Positions 41,976 through 53,204 of a stretch of DNA of 64,000 nucleotides are shown piece after piece. Origin of the DNA: Neocallimastix lanati (nom. inval.) (Eukaryota > Neocallimastigomycota > Neocallimastigomycetes > Neocallimastigales > Neocallimastigaceae); the NCBI GenBank assembly GCA_016946835.1, contig JACVTC010000173.1:265423-329422 (forward strand). Direction: 5' to 3'. The position numbers were made by a program, and so were the translations under genes. The notes beneath the pieces were generated by a model. The model saw nothing but the letters and a program-made list of their open reading frames with translations, had not been told where the DNA came from and did not search any database. The number at the start of each line of letters is the position of its first letter. The stretch's first letter is position 1.

Positions 41976-42696
41976 TGTTGAAATTATAACTGAATTGAAA
42001 TCTCAATTTCAGTTATTTACATTTCAATAATTAAAAATATTATTTATTTAATTATAAATAATATATATATTTAAATAATTAATAATTAATATAAATTCTT
42101 GTTTAATATTTAAAGGGTTATCTTAGGCCTAATAATTCTGAGAATATTAATAAATAAGGTTTATATTAATAATTAATTTCAATGATACATATGACGTCAC
42201 GTGTATTTTATTTATATTATGTTTTTATATATGTTTACAACATATCTATATTAAATTCAATTATTCAAATTAATTATATAATTAAATTTATCCTTATATT
42301 TTATTATTATTTATATTACTATATTATTACTATCTTATAATTAAATATTATTATTATGTAACTTACAAAGTATAAAAGAAAGATGTAAAAATCTATCTTT
42401 TATGTTCTTTGTAAGGTTATTGTAAAATTACCTTAATAGTAATATATTATAGATATTTTATTATTAAATAAAATAAACAAATTTAAAATTAAATTAATTT
42501 GATAATTCTAATTATCAAAGTTTATTATAAATAAATTTTTATTAAACTAAACATTTAAATATTTATTATTTTTATTATATATCTATATATCTATATAGTA
42601 TATTACTATATAGACATATCGACTTAGTGAATATTTTTTAATAAACCATATTATTTTATTTAAATTTAAACTATAAATTATATCATAATCTTAACA
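41976..42696 (+). repeat. Solo LTR, B/H-type, opposite orientation
   Basis: Begins TGTTGAAATTATAACTG, the reverse complement of the B LTR end, follows it through TATAAAAG and GTAAGGTTATTGT to about 42,430, then continues in a diverged part to ATCTTAACA. It stands head-to-head with the H partial LTR. Confidence 0.65.
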
Positions 42697-42751
42697 TCCT
42701 ATTTAACTTTACTATTTATATTAAAATTATATTCGGCACCGTACCAACAAA

Positions 42752-43419
42752 TGGTACAGGACTTTTCATTTATTTATTTTCAATAATAATATATTCTAAT
42801 TAATTCTAATTAAACTTATTTATTTATTTCCGAATATTATCTAAACTAATTAAACTCAACATTAATATTCTAATGTTTTTAAATATTAACTAAGCTCTCT
42901 TTTATTTTATTTTAAACCCCTTAACTAACTTAATTATTATTTAAACTTAAAACTATTATATTAACAACACAGCTTAACACTAAATTAAAACACCCTTAAT
43001 TTATTTTACCTTATTTTATTCTAAAATTTAATTTATAAAATTTGAGAGAGAGTTTTTAATATTTTTTGATTTTACAAGTTATTTATAGAATTTAATGAAG
43101 TTTTTTAATTGATTCAAATAAATTTTTAATTAATTAAAATAAAATATAAAAAATAATAAAATAATATATAAAAATAATAAAAATTAAAGTAAAAATAAAA
43201 GTAAAAGTAAAAATAAAAATAAAAATATAAAATAAAAATAAAATATAAGATAAAAATAATATAGTAAAAATTAAAATAAAAATAAAGTAAGAGTAATAAT
43301 ACAAATAAAAATTTAAAATAAAAATAAAGATATAAAATAAAAATAATATAAAAAAAAATAAAAAAAAATATAAAATAATAAATTCAATAATATAAGCAAT
43401 ATTAGATTGTTCCGTATCA
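42752..43419 (-). repeat. Candidate 3' LTR of H2 (668 bp)
   Basis: Right end TCCGTATCA stands directly before a purine tract (sense GGGGGCATCT) identical to the one in G. The left end TGGTACAGG is chosen only by the TG rule and partial inverted match with GTATCA. No second copy was found. Confidence 0.4.
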
Positions 43420-43435
43420 AGATGCCCCCGTTGAG

Positions 43436-46400
43436 TTAGGACTTCGTCCCTGAAGTCTCTATTTCACATAACTTATACGGAACAATATTTTTTAAATGGA
43501 CATTACGTTCTGCAATTTCATTAGTGAGCGGATCACACAAGGTAACAGTATTAAATTGTTTTTTAACTATCTTCATTGGTCCAAGGAAAAATGGGTCAAG
43601 TTTTCTTCGATTTATTAGTCGTACTAATACAAGATCCCCTGGATTGTAATCTGCCTTAAGTCTCTTCATTTGTTTTCTCCGATCTTCCCAAAGCTTATTA
43701 GCTGTTTCAATATTGTTAACAGCTTCTTTTATCCATTTATTATGTTTTGTGAATCTTCTAATTAAATATTCTTCGTCAGACTCCCACTCCTCTTTTTTAT
43801 CTAAGTTAATCATTAGCTCAAATGGCTGCAAATCCCGACGACCATATAGAAGCTCAAAACTTGAAAATTTAGTTGTTTCATGCTTACATGTTCTAATAGC
43901 CCATAATGCACTTGGAAGGATTTCGTCCCAATTAGTAGTATTTTTATTACATAATATTCTTAAATACTTCCCAATTTCTTTATTGCGATTCTCTACCTCG
44001 CCATTGGATTCCGGGTGATAAACATTAGTATAGTTTACATAGACACCATAGAGATCTAAGAAAGACTTTGTCTTATCTGATCGAAACTGCGGACCGTTGT
44101 CAGTGACAAGTATCTCTGGTGTACCGTGCCTAGAAAATACTCTTGTAAGAAAATGTATGACATCATCAGATTCGATATTAATACTGGGTTCGGCTTCGAC
44201 CCACTTGGTAAGATAATCTACTAATACAAAGATATATTGGTATCCCTTCTGTGTTTTGGGTAAAGGTCCAACAATGTCTAATCCAACCTTCGTAAATGGT
44301 AAACCAGGTTTAGTAGATAAATTTTCAGTTTGATAATTTCCTGTTTGTGGACGAAAGAGTTGGCATCTTTTACATGTTCTAACTAAGTACTTAACATCCA
44401 ATATCATGTTTCTCCAGTAGTAGTCGCGTTTGAGCCGATTATAAGTCTTGAATATTCCTTCATGCCCGATTCCATGGGCCTGTAAAACAAGATTTATCTT
44501 TTCTTCATTATCCTTTATAACTTTTCTTAGGGTTTTAGAATCTTTATCATCATAATATTCTACATTGTCAATTGTTACAAAGCTATTTTTAAAATTATTA
44601 ACGGGGTTATTACCATCTTCCAATATTAAAGGAGCAACTATTTCGTCTTTAGATTCCATTCTGGACAGTGCATCTGCTATGACATTCTTTTTTCCGGGTT
44701 CGTATAATACTTTTATTTTAAGCATTGAAAATAATATTACCCATCTTGTCTGTCTTGCATTATTTGTTTCTTTATTCTTAAAGAGTCCTACTAATGGTTT
44801 GTGATCCGTGTAGAGAAGAGTTTCGAATTTATTTCCAGCAAAGTATGATTTAAATTTTTTGACACAATAAGCAGCAGCAGTACCTTCAAGATCAGTAATT
44901 CCGTAGTTTTGTTCTCCTGGTTTTAAAGTTCGACTAATAAAATGTATTGGCTTTTCATTATTATTTTCATCTTTCTGTAATAATACACCTCCTATTCCTG
45001 AATATGATGCATCCGTACGTATAATAAATTGCTTTTCAAAATCTGGCATTGTTAGTATTGGTGCCTTCATTAATCTATCTTTCAACTTATCGAATCCTTC
45101 TTCTTGTTCTGAGTTCCAAACAAATGGGGTTTCTTTCTTTAAAAGTTTATAGAGAGGTTTAGCAATACTTGAGTAATTAGCAATAAATTTACGATAGTAT
45201 CCAACTGCGCCCAAGAAGGACTGGAGTTGCTTTACTGTTGTAGGAGCAGACCAACTAGCAATGGCGTTGACTTTAGACATTATCGGTGAAATTCCTTCAA
45301 CTGAGAGTGTATGTCCCAGAAGCTCTACCTTTTTCTTAAAGAAATTGCATTTTTCTAGATTTACTTTTAACCGATTTACAGATATAATTTCAAAAACTTT
45401 AATAATATCTTTAATATGTTCTAATGAATTGGAAAAAATAACTAAGTCGTCGATGTAGATGAACATACATACTCCAATTAGTGGGAAAAAGATCCTGTTC
45501 ATTTCCCTCTGGAAGGTTGCTGGTGCATTACAGAGACCGAAAGGCATGACACGAAATTGATAGTTTCCAAAGATAGTAGTGAAACTGGTTTTAGGAATAT
45601 CATTCTTTGACATTGGAATTTGATGGAATCCTGAAAACAAGTCTATGGTTGTAAAATATTTGACTTTCTTCCCTATGGAGAAAAGGATTTCATCTATTAA
45701 GGGTAATGAGTATGCATCTTTTATAGTTAAATCATTCAATTTTCGAAAGTCTATGTACATTCGCCATTTATTATTTTTATTAAGAACTAGTATTACAGGG
45801 AAAGACCATGGTGAATTGGATGGTTCTATAAGTTTATTATTAATTAGCTTGGTGATTTCTTCCTTAAGTGCATCAGCTTGTACCTTTGATAAGCGATAGC
45901 ATTTTTGTTTGATTGGTTTAGCACCATCTTTCAATTGAATGGTATGTGGTAATAATTTAGTTGACTGTAATTCCTCAATTTTGGTAGCTAAAATATGATA
46001 ATATTTATTAAATAATTTTTTAACTTGTTTTTATATTTCCACGGAATTTCCAATATTAACTTATCAATTATTTCCTTTTTCTCGTCAATATCCTCTTTTT
46101 CTTTTACCTTTTTTGTAAAACAAAGTAACAACAATCTGTCTTCTTCTTCATTTGTTTGTTTGGTAGGCAATTCTTCAGTGCTTATACATTTATCCTTTTT
46201 GTGTAAAGGTATTATTCTCTCCCAAGTCTCATCTCTGTTCATTCTACAAAGGAAATTGTCAACTGGGTTTATGAAAAGGTGATTTTCTTTAAGTGTTCTA
46301 TATCCGATTAGTACGTCAAAGATATTTTTATCATGATCAATTATCCTAAAGCTATCTTGTATTTCTATATTTCCAAATTTTAGTCTCAAATAACAAGTTT

Positions 46401-47235
46401 CCATAACGATATTCTTATTGGAGAAAACTTGAATAATGTTATCATCAGTGTATCCAGATGGAGTTATATTCTTTAATTTGTTAAAGTATTTCCTTGTAAT
46501 TAAGTTAATGCTAGCACAAGTATCTAGAAACGCTACTCCTGGTGTGTTTTCTACGATACATTCTGCGGTCGCAACGTCTTCTCTGCTTAATGCGGACATC
46601 ATCACCTTTTCTGGATTTTCTTCAGTCATCTCAGGGGCTTTCAATTTTAATGCCTTAGAGAGTTCCGATCTTAGCTTAGGACTCGCATCAATCAATTGGG
46701 ATATTGAGATATTTGCCATTAGCTTGTTTAGGTCGTCTGTAATGTTGTACCTTTTCCTTCCTTCCATCATAGACACATGTTTAGTATTGTTATTACCTAG
46801 TTGCTTATTCCTTTTTTCTTTTATTGTATCACTTGGTAATGTACTTTGATTCTTATTTGGTTTATTGATATTGCTGTTATTCTTTTCTGCTTCGGTCTGT
46901 ATTTCTTTAGTTCTTTCTATTTTTGACATGCTTTTCGCTTTATTTATTGATGGTTGTGCAATTATTGAAACTTCTACTTCTTCAAGTTTTTCTGTGTTGG
47001 AATTTTTGTTATTTTCAGTTTCCATGTTATCTTGAGCATACTGAAGGCCTTTAGGGATTGGTATACTAACTGGGTTTTCTTTTAATGTTCTTATAGTTCT
47101 ATTTTCATAAGGTTTTGAACCAGAATTATTTTTATTTCTTCTTATAACCGCAGCTAAAATTGGTTCTTTTGACTCTGTAGGGTTCTGATAGGTTGTGGTT
47201 TGATATACGGGAGTTTCCCTTCTCCCATTTATTAG
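43436..47235 (-). pseudogene. Element H2 pol: N-terminal extension, protease, RT, RNase H, integrase
   Basis: Right to left: extension with TLKENP and QPSIN motifs (about 47,200-46,700); protease (about 46,580-46,280, FLDTCASINLI, FRIIDHDKNIFDVLIG); RT (about 45,910-45,380, TIDLFSGFHQ, YIDDLVIFS); RNase H (about 45,030-44,680, RTDASYSGIGG, YTDHKPL); integrase zinc finger and DDE core (about 44,480-43,950, LDIVGPLPK, TDNGPQF, VENRNKEIG). It ends RNVHLKNIV with no chromodomain. The -1 frame from the slip site is open for 416 codons. About one break in pol. Confidence 0.87.
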
Positions 47236-47241
47236 TTTAAA
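47209..47241 (-). promoter_or_regulatory. -1 ribosomal frameshift signal of H2 (UUUAAAC + hairpin)
   Basis: T TTA AAC (47,241-47,235) in gag frame, 8 nt containing the gag stop, then an 18-nt hairpin (47,226-47,209) with arms GGGAG/CTCCC around AAGGGAAA. Pol continues open in the -1 frame. Confidence 0.85.
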
Positions 47242-48083
47242 TGATTATTTTCTTTTTCTTTATTTTCTCTCTCTTCTATTTCAGCTAACTGCTTAAATGT
47301 ATAAGGACACCTTCTAAAGATGTGACCTATTTTTCCACATCGGAAGCAAACTATATTTTCATTGCGATTTGTTTCATTTTGAGATTTATTTTCAAATTCA
47401 GTATTATTTACATTTCTTTGGTTAAAATAATTATTATTTTGAAGTGTGCGTCTTTGATTCTGCTTCTGATTATAATTATAGTTATTATTATAATTATTCC
47501 TTCTAGTATTAAAGTAATTATTACTCCTTCTATTATTATTGTATTCATGTTGATATCTTTCAGATTGATTATTGGACTGGCCATGAAATAGTGTTGTCAT
47601 TACCGTAACTTTATTTGACGTCTTTATTTGTTCCGCTCTCTCGGCCAATTCAGCTTCTTCAAACGCGTCTTCTAAATCTTCCGATCGTTGGGTAATTACT
47701 TGAGATCTAATGTAAGGTCTATACTTAATTGATTCAATATAATCATCTACAGTAACAAATGTTTGGTAAAATTTTGGTAAGCTATCGTAGAGTTTCTTAT
47801 ATCTCCAGTTGAAGTCGGCTTTTGTTTCACCCCTTTGAATCTTCAATTTTTGTAGCATTTTACATTTTTCTTGTGGTGTGATCCTAAGTGCTTCCTCCAA
47901 AGCTTCTTTTATCTCTTTTATGGATGGATAAATCTTACCATCTTCAGTTTCCTTTTCTAGTTCTTGTACTACACCTCTTAGCCTTCCATTTACACATTCT
48001 AATGCCCAAATGAATATACTCTTAGGAGATTCTATATCTGCTAGAGCCATCAACCTATTAAATTCTTCAAACCAAGAGTCCAA
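47232..48083 (-). pseudogene. Element H2 gag with CCHC zinc knuckle
   Basis: Gag core at about 48,000-47,640 (LRITPQEKCKML, GETKADFNWRYKKLYD), a long Asn/Arg/Tyr-rich stretch, and one knuckle CFRCGKIGHIFRRC near 47,345-47,305 followed by PYTFKQLAE. The N-terminal start is unclear because the frame continues open upstream without an obvious ATG to about 48,163. The Asn-rich segment may bind RNA or aid assembly. Related to K gag. Confidence 0.75.
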
Positions 48084-48165
48084 TTCTCCTGTTGATTCAG
48101 TTACTCTTGGTAATAATTTTTGGATTTCTAAAATCTTCGTTCTCTTACTTTCTATTGTTAATATT

Positions 48166-48460
48166 TTAATATTTTATATAACTAATTAAACTGTTATTTT
48201 GTTATAAAAACCCGACCAGTAATCTTATTATTATACGCTAATTTCTGTGACGTTTCGTCCCCTGTGTTCATTCCGTCACTTCTCCTCGCACTTGCAAACG
48301 ACTCGAAGATCTTTACACAGCCCTAATCCCCCACGCTGACCGAAATTAGCAGCTTGTATAATGCTGAAATTAAAATTACTGTTGTTTAAATAACAAAAGA
48401 AGGAAAACTTCTATTACCAGTTGAACAACAATAACAATATTTCAATCCAAAGGTTGATGG
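48166..48460 (-). other. Leader of H2 with GC-rich block shared with J
   Basis: At about 48,240-48,365 a GC-enriched segment includes TTCGTCC and TTCATTCCGTCAC, both also found in the J leader (53,219-53,240). The rest is AT-rich. It is likely RNA structure in the 5' leader. Confidence 0.45.
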
Positions 48461-48570
48461 ATGGATGTAAAGATATGATCAATATCTTTAGTACATTAAT
48501 TAATTTATTTTGTACATTAAATTATTTAATGTAATTCACGTTTACAAAATAATGCTAATGCATTAAATTA

Positions 48571-49271
48571 TGTAAAATATATTAATTTATGAAATTAATT
48601 GATTTATGAAAATTAATAATAAATTTATATTTCATATAATATATAAATTTAAAAATATAAAATTAATTTTTAAATAACCTAAAATTTAGTAATAAAATAT
48701 ATTAATAATTTTAGTTTAGTTTAATTTTAGTTTAGTTTAATTTTAGTTTAGTTTAATTTTAGTTTAGTTTAATTTTAGTTTAGTTTAATTTTAGTTTAGT
48801 TTAATTTTAGTTTAGTTTAATAATCATAAAAATTAAATAGTAATATATAATTAATAGTATTAATAATAAAAGAATAATAAATAAATAATAAATAAGAACT
48901 TATTCAATTTGAGTCAAAACAAATTGAATAAAAAGCTTATTGAATTAGTTTTAGTTTTTTATAACTTTATTTAATTTTAGATTAGTTTTTGTTTATTTTA
49001 TATTGAATATATATTTAAATAAATAGAAATAGTATATTATAATATAATTAAGAAAAAATATAAATACATGTAAAATTATTCTATTAAAGAAAATGTAGTT
49101 GTTATTAACTATTTTGCAGTTAATAACTAATAAAAAGAATTTTTATAATAAAGTGATTAATAAAAGAATTTTTTTTAAAAAATAAATTTCATTTGAGTAT
49201 TGTTATTGATAGTGTTGTTTTTGTTTTTTTTTTTCGTAATTGTAATCTGCTCCATAAGGAACATTTTACAA
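48571..49271 (+). repeat. Candidate 5' LTR of element I (about 701 bp)
   Basis: The right end ATTTTACA (49,271) is well supported because a self-primer site follows at once. The left end TGTAAAAT is inferred from the matching inverted ends. It contains TATAAATA near 49,059 and GTAGTTGTTAT at 49,095-49,105, the predicted RNA start 36 nt later. No second copy remains. Confidence 0.5.
48709..48820. repeat. 16-bp minisatellite, 7 copies
   Basis: TTTTAGTTTAGTTTAA is repeated seven times without visible variation. It lies inside the candidate LTR of I, upstream of the promoter. Confidence 0.9.
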
Positions 49272-49282
49272 TAACAACTACC
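49272..49282 (+). promoter_or_regulatory. Self-primer binding site of element I (11 nt)
   Basis: ATAACAACTAC, directly after the LTR, is perfectly complementary to GTAGTTGTTAT at 49,095-49,105 in the LTR. Eleven nt is the length used by Tf1. Confidence 0.72.
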
Positions 49283-49323
49283 TTGTTATAAAAAGTGGAG
49301 CACGTTACGATCACGAGATTAGA

Positions 49324-49503
49324 GAACTACCAGTTAAAGAACTACCAGTTAAAGAACTACCAATTAGAGAACTACCAGTTAGAAAACTACCAGTTAGAAA
49401 ACTACCAGTTAGAGAATTACCAATTAGAGAACTACCAGTTAGAAAACTACCAGTTAGAGAATTACCAATTAGAGAACTACCTATTAGAAAACTACCATTT
49501 GAA
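49324..49503 (+). repeat. 15-bp tandem repeat in the leader of I, 12 copies
   Basis: The unit GAACTACCAGTTAGA repeats twelve times with single-base variants, followed by a partial copy. Because the unit is a multiple of three it keeps one frame open (49,295-49,513), coding a pentapeptide array of the form NYQLE. It stands between the primer site and gag, so it is either leader RNA or a small upstream frame. Confidence 0.85.
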
Positions 49504-49831
49504 GAATTACTAAGAGAAGAAACAAGAAGTAATAATAGAAGAAGTACTATTTGAAGAAGTACTAATTATAATTGCACCCATTAAGTCGCCGCCGTGATTA
49601 CTAATTATATTGGAATATTTGAGATTATTTTTATTTAAACTTATTATTATTATAATAATTTTGTTTACTCGACGGGCACCATTTCAAGCGGTTAGAGCCA
49701 AGTCGACTTTACATAATATTATAATAGTAAATTTAAATAAAAATAATAATCGTATATAAGAATTCTTTTAATTTTATTTTTTCAAAGTGGAAGAACTTAA
49801 TATTAGGCTAAGAAACCTCCACATTGAAGAT

Positions 49832-50998
49832 ATGGCGGAACGTGGACGAGAAGAAAAACGGAAGGTCAGTAAGCCACCGATTTTTAACGGTGAAAGAAAA
49901 GAACTTAAAGGGTTCCTCACAATTGTAAATATGAACTTTGAGGATACCCCGGATGACTTTCCAGACGATAGATCAAAGGTTAGATTTATAACCTCATTCT
50001 TAAGAGGTGATCCTTTAAATTGGGCCTCAAATCTATGGGATAATGAAGATCCCTTGATCGATAATTTAAATAATTTTAAGAGGGAACTTAAAATTAATTA
50101 TGGGGATCCAGAAGTGGAGACAATTGTGGCTAATGGTAAATTAGATACCATTCGTCAGAAAAAATATGGGCAAGTGTTAGAATATATTAACCAGTTCAAA
50201 ACAACTTGCCAAAATTCGGACTTCAACGAATCAGCCAAAATTTATATGTTTCTTAAAGGATTACATTACAAAATGAGGGAACAATTAGCCGTTGTTAACC
50301 CAAATCCAGATTCCCTTAACAAGTTGTATACCGATGTAATTCAAATTGAAAATTTGTCAAAGCGAACTAATCTTGTTGAATTCTATTATAATCAGCAACG
50401 AGTTAGAAATTCACAACAAAACAGTAACCACAACCAGAGAAATAGTAGTCGTCGTGATGATCCTATGGATGTTGATTTATTTAGGATCAAAAATGATAGA
50501 TATAGAAGATACAACCAGAACTATAATCAAAATTTATATGTTGAAAATAAAAGAGACTTTTCTGAAGAAAAGAAAAAAGGTCTTTGTTTTTTATGTAAAC
50601 AACCAGGACACTTACAGTTTAATTGTCCTAACAGAAAAAGACCTTCTGGAGTTAAACACAAGAATAAAATTAGAGAAACAGATGAAAATCTTCCATCGGC
50701 AAAATTAAGAAGAATTAGAATGATCAAGGAATCCGATGATGCTCAAAAAATTAGAGCTATTACTGATGAAGAAAATGCTATGAATAAAAGAAAGAACAAT
50801 ATAATTACTTTCTATATAAAAACAAATGATATTGAAGAAGTTCCAGTTAGGGTTCTTATCGACTCTGGCTCGGATTTGAATTTTATTCATCCTTCGTTCG
50901 TTAATAAAAACAAAATTAAATTGAATGAAGTGTTAAAGATAATGATTGTAGTAAAGAAAAAATTAACTTTTGTAATTTTAGAGAACTTAGTACAATAG
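49832..50998 (+). pseudogene. Element I gag with zinc knuckle and protease start
   Basis: Start chosen at the first ATG (MAERGREEKRK); the frame itself is open further upstream without an ATG. Gag core at about residues 15-180 (PPIFNGERKELKGF, GDPLNWASN, LKGLHYKMREQL). A single knuckle CFLCKQPGHLQFNC near 245-258. Then an aspartic protease begins in the same frame (about 340-365, VLIDSGSDLNFIHPSFV). The fused frame puts it with the single-frame class (C). The region has about one break between here and RT. Confidence 0.82.
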
Positions 50999-51066
50999 AT
51001 AAAATCAAAAAATCATGTAATTTTATTAAATCATGTAAAAATGAAATTTTAAATAAAGAAAGTAAA

Positions 51067-52536
51067 TTGGTCGCCGAACCAACAAACTATTTTTTTTCTT
51101 ATCAAAATTGTGTGTTAGACAATTTGTGTAACTGTCTGATTATTCAGAATTTAGATAATAATAATATTGTTAACGATAGTGATAATAAAATTTCTATTCC
51201 TCCTTGTTATCTCGATTATATTGAAGTTTTTGATGAAAAGAATTGTGATAAATTACCTCCCCATAGAGAATATGATTGTGAAATAAATTTAAAGGATAAT
51301 TCAATTCTATTCTATGGTCCTATTTATCCTTTAACAGAAGCAGAAAGGGATGAATTGAAAAAGTATATTAAAGAAAACTTAGCAAAAGGATTTATTAGAA
51401 AATCCAAATCACCAGCTGGTGCCCCTGTCTTATTTGTTAAAAAGAAAGATGGCACTTTGAGATTATGTATTGATTACAGAAAATTAAATGAAATGACTAT
51501 TAGAAATTCATATCCTTTACCATTAATAAGTGAATTAATTGACAGAGTTAAAGGTGCTAAATATTTTACTAAGTTAGATCTTAAATCTGCATATAACTTA
51601 GTAAGAATAAAAGAAGGTGATGAGTATAAGACTGCTTTTAGAACTCGTTATGGACATTATGAATATCTTGTTATGCCTTTTGGGTTAAAGAATGCACCTG
51701 CTACATTTCAACATTTTATAAATGATGTTCTTAGTGACTACTTAGATGATTTTGTTATCTCATATATCGACGATATTCTTATTTATTCAAATAACTTAGA
51801 AGAACATCATGAACATGTTAGAAAAGTGTTGAAAAAACTTTTAGATAATAATTTATATGTTAAACTAGAAAAATGTGAATTCGATGTAACGGAAACCTCC
51901 TTCCTGGGCTACATCATATCTAAAGATGGTCTTAAACCTGATCCTGAAAAAATTAAAGCTATTTTAGATTGGCCTGTACCTACTAATGTCAAAGAAGTTC
52001 AGTCATTTATTGGACTTTGTAATTATTATAGAGTTTTCATTAAAGACTTTGCCAAAATAGCTTTACCAATACATAAACTCACTCGTAAAAATGTACCTTT
52101 TATTTGGGGACCTGAGCAACAGTATGCTTTTGTTAAATTGAAAGAACTTTTCACATCTGCTCCAATTTTAATTAATCCTGATAGTAATAAACCGTTTATC
52201 GTTGAAACTGATGCTAGTAACTTTGCAGTTGGAGCTGTACTTTCTCAAGAAGTTGATGGCAATCTCCATCCAGTTGCCTTTATTTCTTCGAGTTTGACTA
52301 AGTCTCAAAGAAACTACCCCATTTATGATAAGGAACTTCTCGCTATTAAAGTTGCTTTAGAGCAATGGCGTCACTTTTTAGAGGGTGCTCGTCATCCCTT
52401 TACTATTTACACTGATCATAAAAATTTAACATTTCCTAGAAAACCGGAAATGCTTTCGCAACGTCAAATTAGATGGTATGAATTTTTATCTCGTTTTGAT
52501 TTTAATATTGTCTATAGATCTGGGAAAAAATCGGGT
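51067..52536 (+). pseudogene. Element I pol: RT and RNase H
   Basis: RT at about 51,230-52,010 ([40 protein letters not shown]) and RNase H at about 52,190-52,530 ([39 protein letters not shown]). It stops near 52,536 where the element J sequence begins in reverse. No integrase remains. Confidence 0.87.
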
Positions 52537-52802
52537 AAATCTTCATTTTCTGAGTCCTCATCATCATCTTCAGATTCTTCATCTTCTTCCTGGTCCTTAT
52601 TTTCTAGTTGCTGAATAATTTTTCTTGGTTCACCTTTGGAAGTCAGGACACATGCAATAAAAATTTTCTTTGGATCCGTTACATCTTGTAACTCAGCCTA
52701 TAGTTGTATATCAGAGTACCAAGTCTGGATATCTAAATTTTCTTTAGAAAGAACTTCAATTCCTTTGAGTTCCTTCTTCAATTCCTTGAAATCTAGAGCC
52801 AT
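52537..52802 (-). pseudogene. Element J gag N-terminal remnant
   Basis: It begins MALDFKELKKEL near 52,802, matching the gag starts of F and G, and includes LSKENLDIQTW and VTDPKKIF followed by an acidic Asp/Glu/Ser stretch equivalent to those of F and G. The rest of gag is missing. About one break. Confidence 0.8.
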
Positions 52803-52930
52803 TCTATGGTTTGTCTTGTTGAGATTTGAATAATATAGTAAAATAGGATAATATAATATTGGGTTTTTGATAAGGTAACAAGTTGATTACTTCAGTATGG
52901 AATTAATAATAATAAAAATAAAATTTTATC

Positions 52931-53074
52931 CTAGGCTCGAATTCCTCTTCGACCCACCTAGAAGATTTTAGAAAGAAATTTTAAACTAAGTTCGAATTCT
53001 TCTTCGACCCACTTAGATATGAATATTTATTTCGTTAAACAGTTGAGCTCGAATTCCTTTTCGACCCACTCAAC
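52931..53074 (-). other. Three tandem leader hairpins of element J
   Basis: Copies at 52,931-52,961, 52,986-53,016 and 53,042-53,074. The outer stems differ but each pairs (CTAGG/CCTAG, CTAAG/CTTAG, GTTGAG/CTCAAC), while the inner core TTCGACCCA and CGAATTC(C/T) stays. They lie about 130-270 nt upstream of gag, as in F and G. Confidence 0.85.
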
Positions 53075-53204
53075 AGAACTTATTATTTGAATTATATTTA
53101 TTTAGAAGCTTATATATATATATATTTTTTTTTTTTTTAATAGAAATTAATTTAATATTGTTATTATCAAGTTGAACTACCGACCAAGTTATATATAATA
53201 AACT

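Larger units (their letters stand above)
42752..48165 (-). mobile_element. Ty3/Gypsy element H2, class 3, broken
   Basis: Minus-strand element with a candidate 3' LTR, pol, frameshift signal, gag and part of a structured leader that extends to about 48,460. Its 5' LTR is not found. The coding region has about two breaks. No chromodomain. Pol is diverged from F and G, and K belongs to the same subfamily. The left end is uncertain. Confidence 0.82.
48571..52536 (+). mobile_element. Ty3/Gypsy element I, chromovirus-like, broken and cut by J
   Basis: Plus-strand element with a candidate 5' LTR, self-primer site, repeat-containing leader, gag with zinc knuckle and protease, RT and RNase H. It ends abruptly near 52,536, where inverted J sequence begins, so integrase and the 3' LTR are absent. 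About one break in the retained coding part. RT is closest to A. Confidence 0.82.

Noticed and set aside
43713-44018. Plus-strand frames overlapping the pol genes of minus-strand elements
   Set aside because: They are antisense shadows of conserved RT and integrase sequence with no domain of their own; the same applies to similar frames across B, C, D, F, G and H2.
48709-48820. Telomere-like TTTAG repeat
   Set aside because: The unit is a 16-bp AT minisatellite without the G-run of telomeric DNA and lies inside the candidate LTR of an internal element.
49324-49503. CRISPR-like repeat array
   Set aside because: The 15-bp units are directly adjacent with no spacers, in a eukaryotic retroelement leader.
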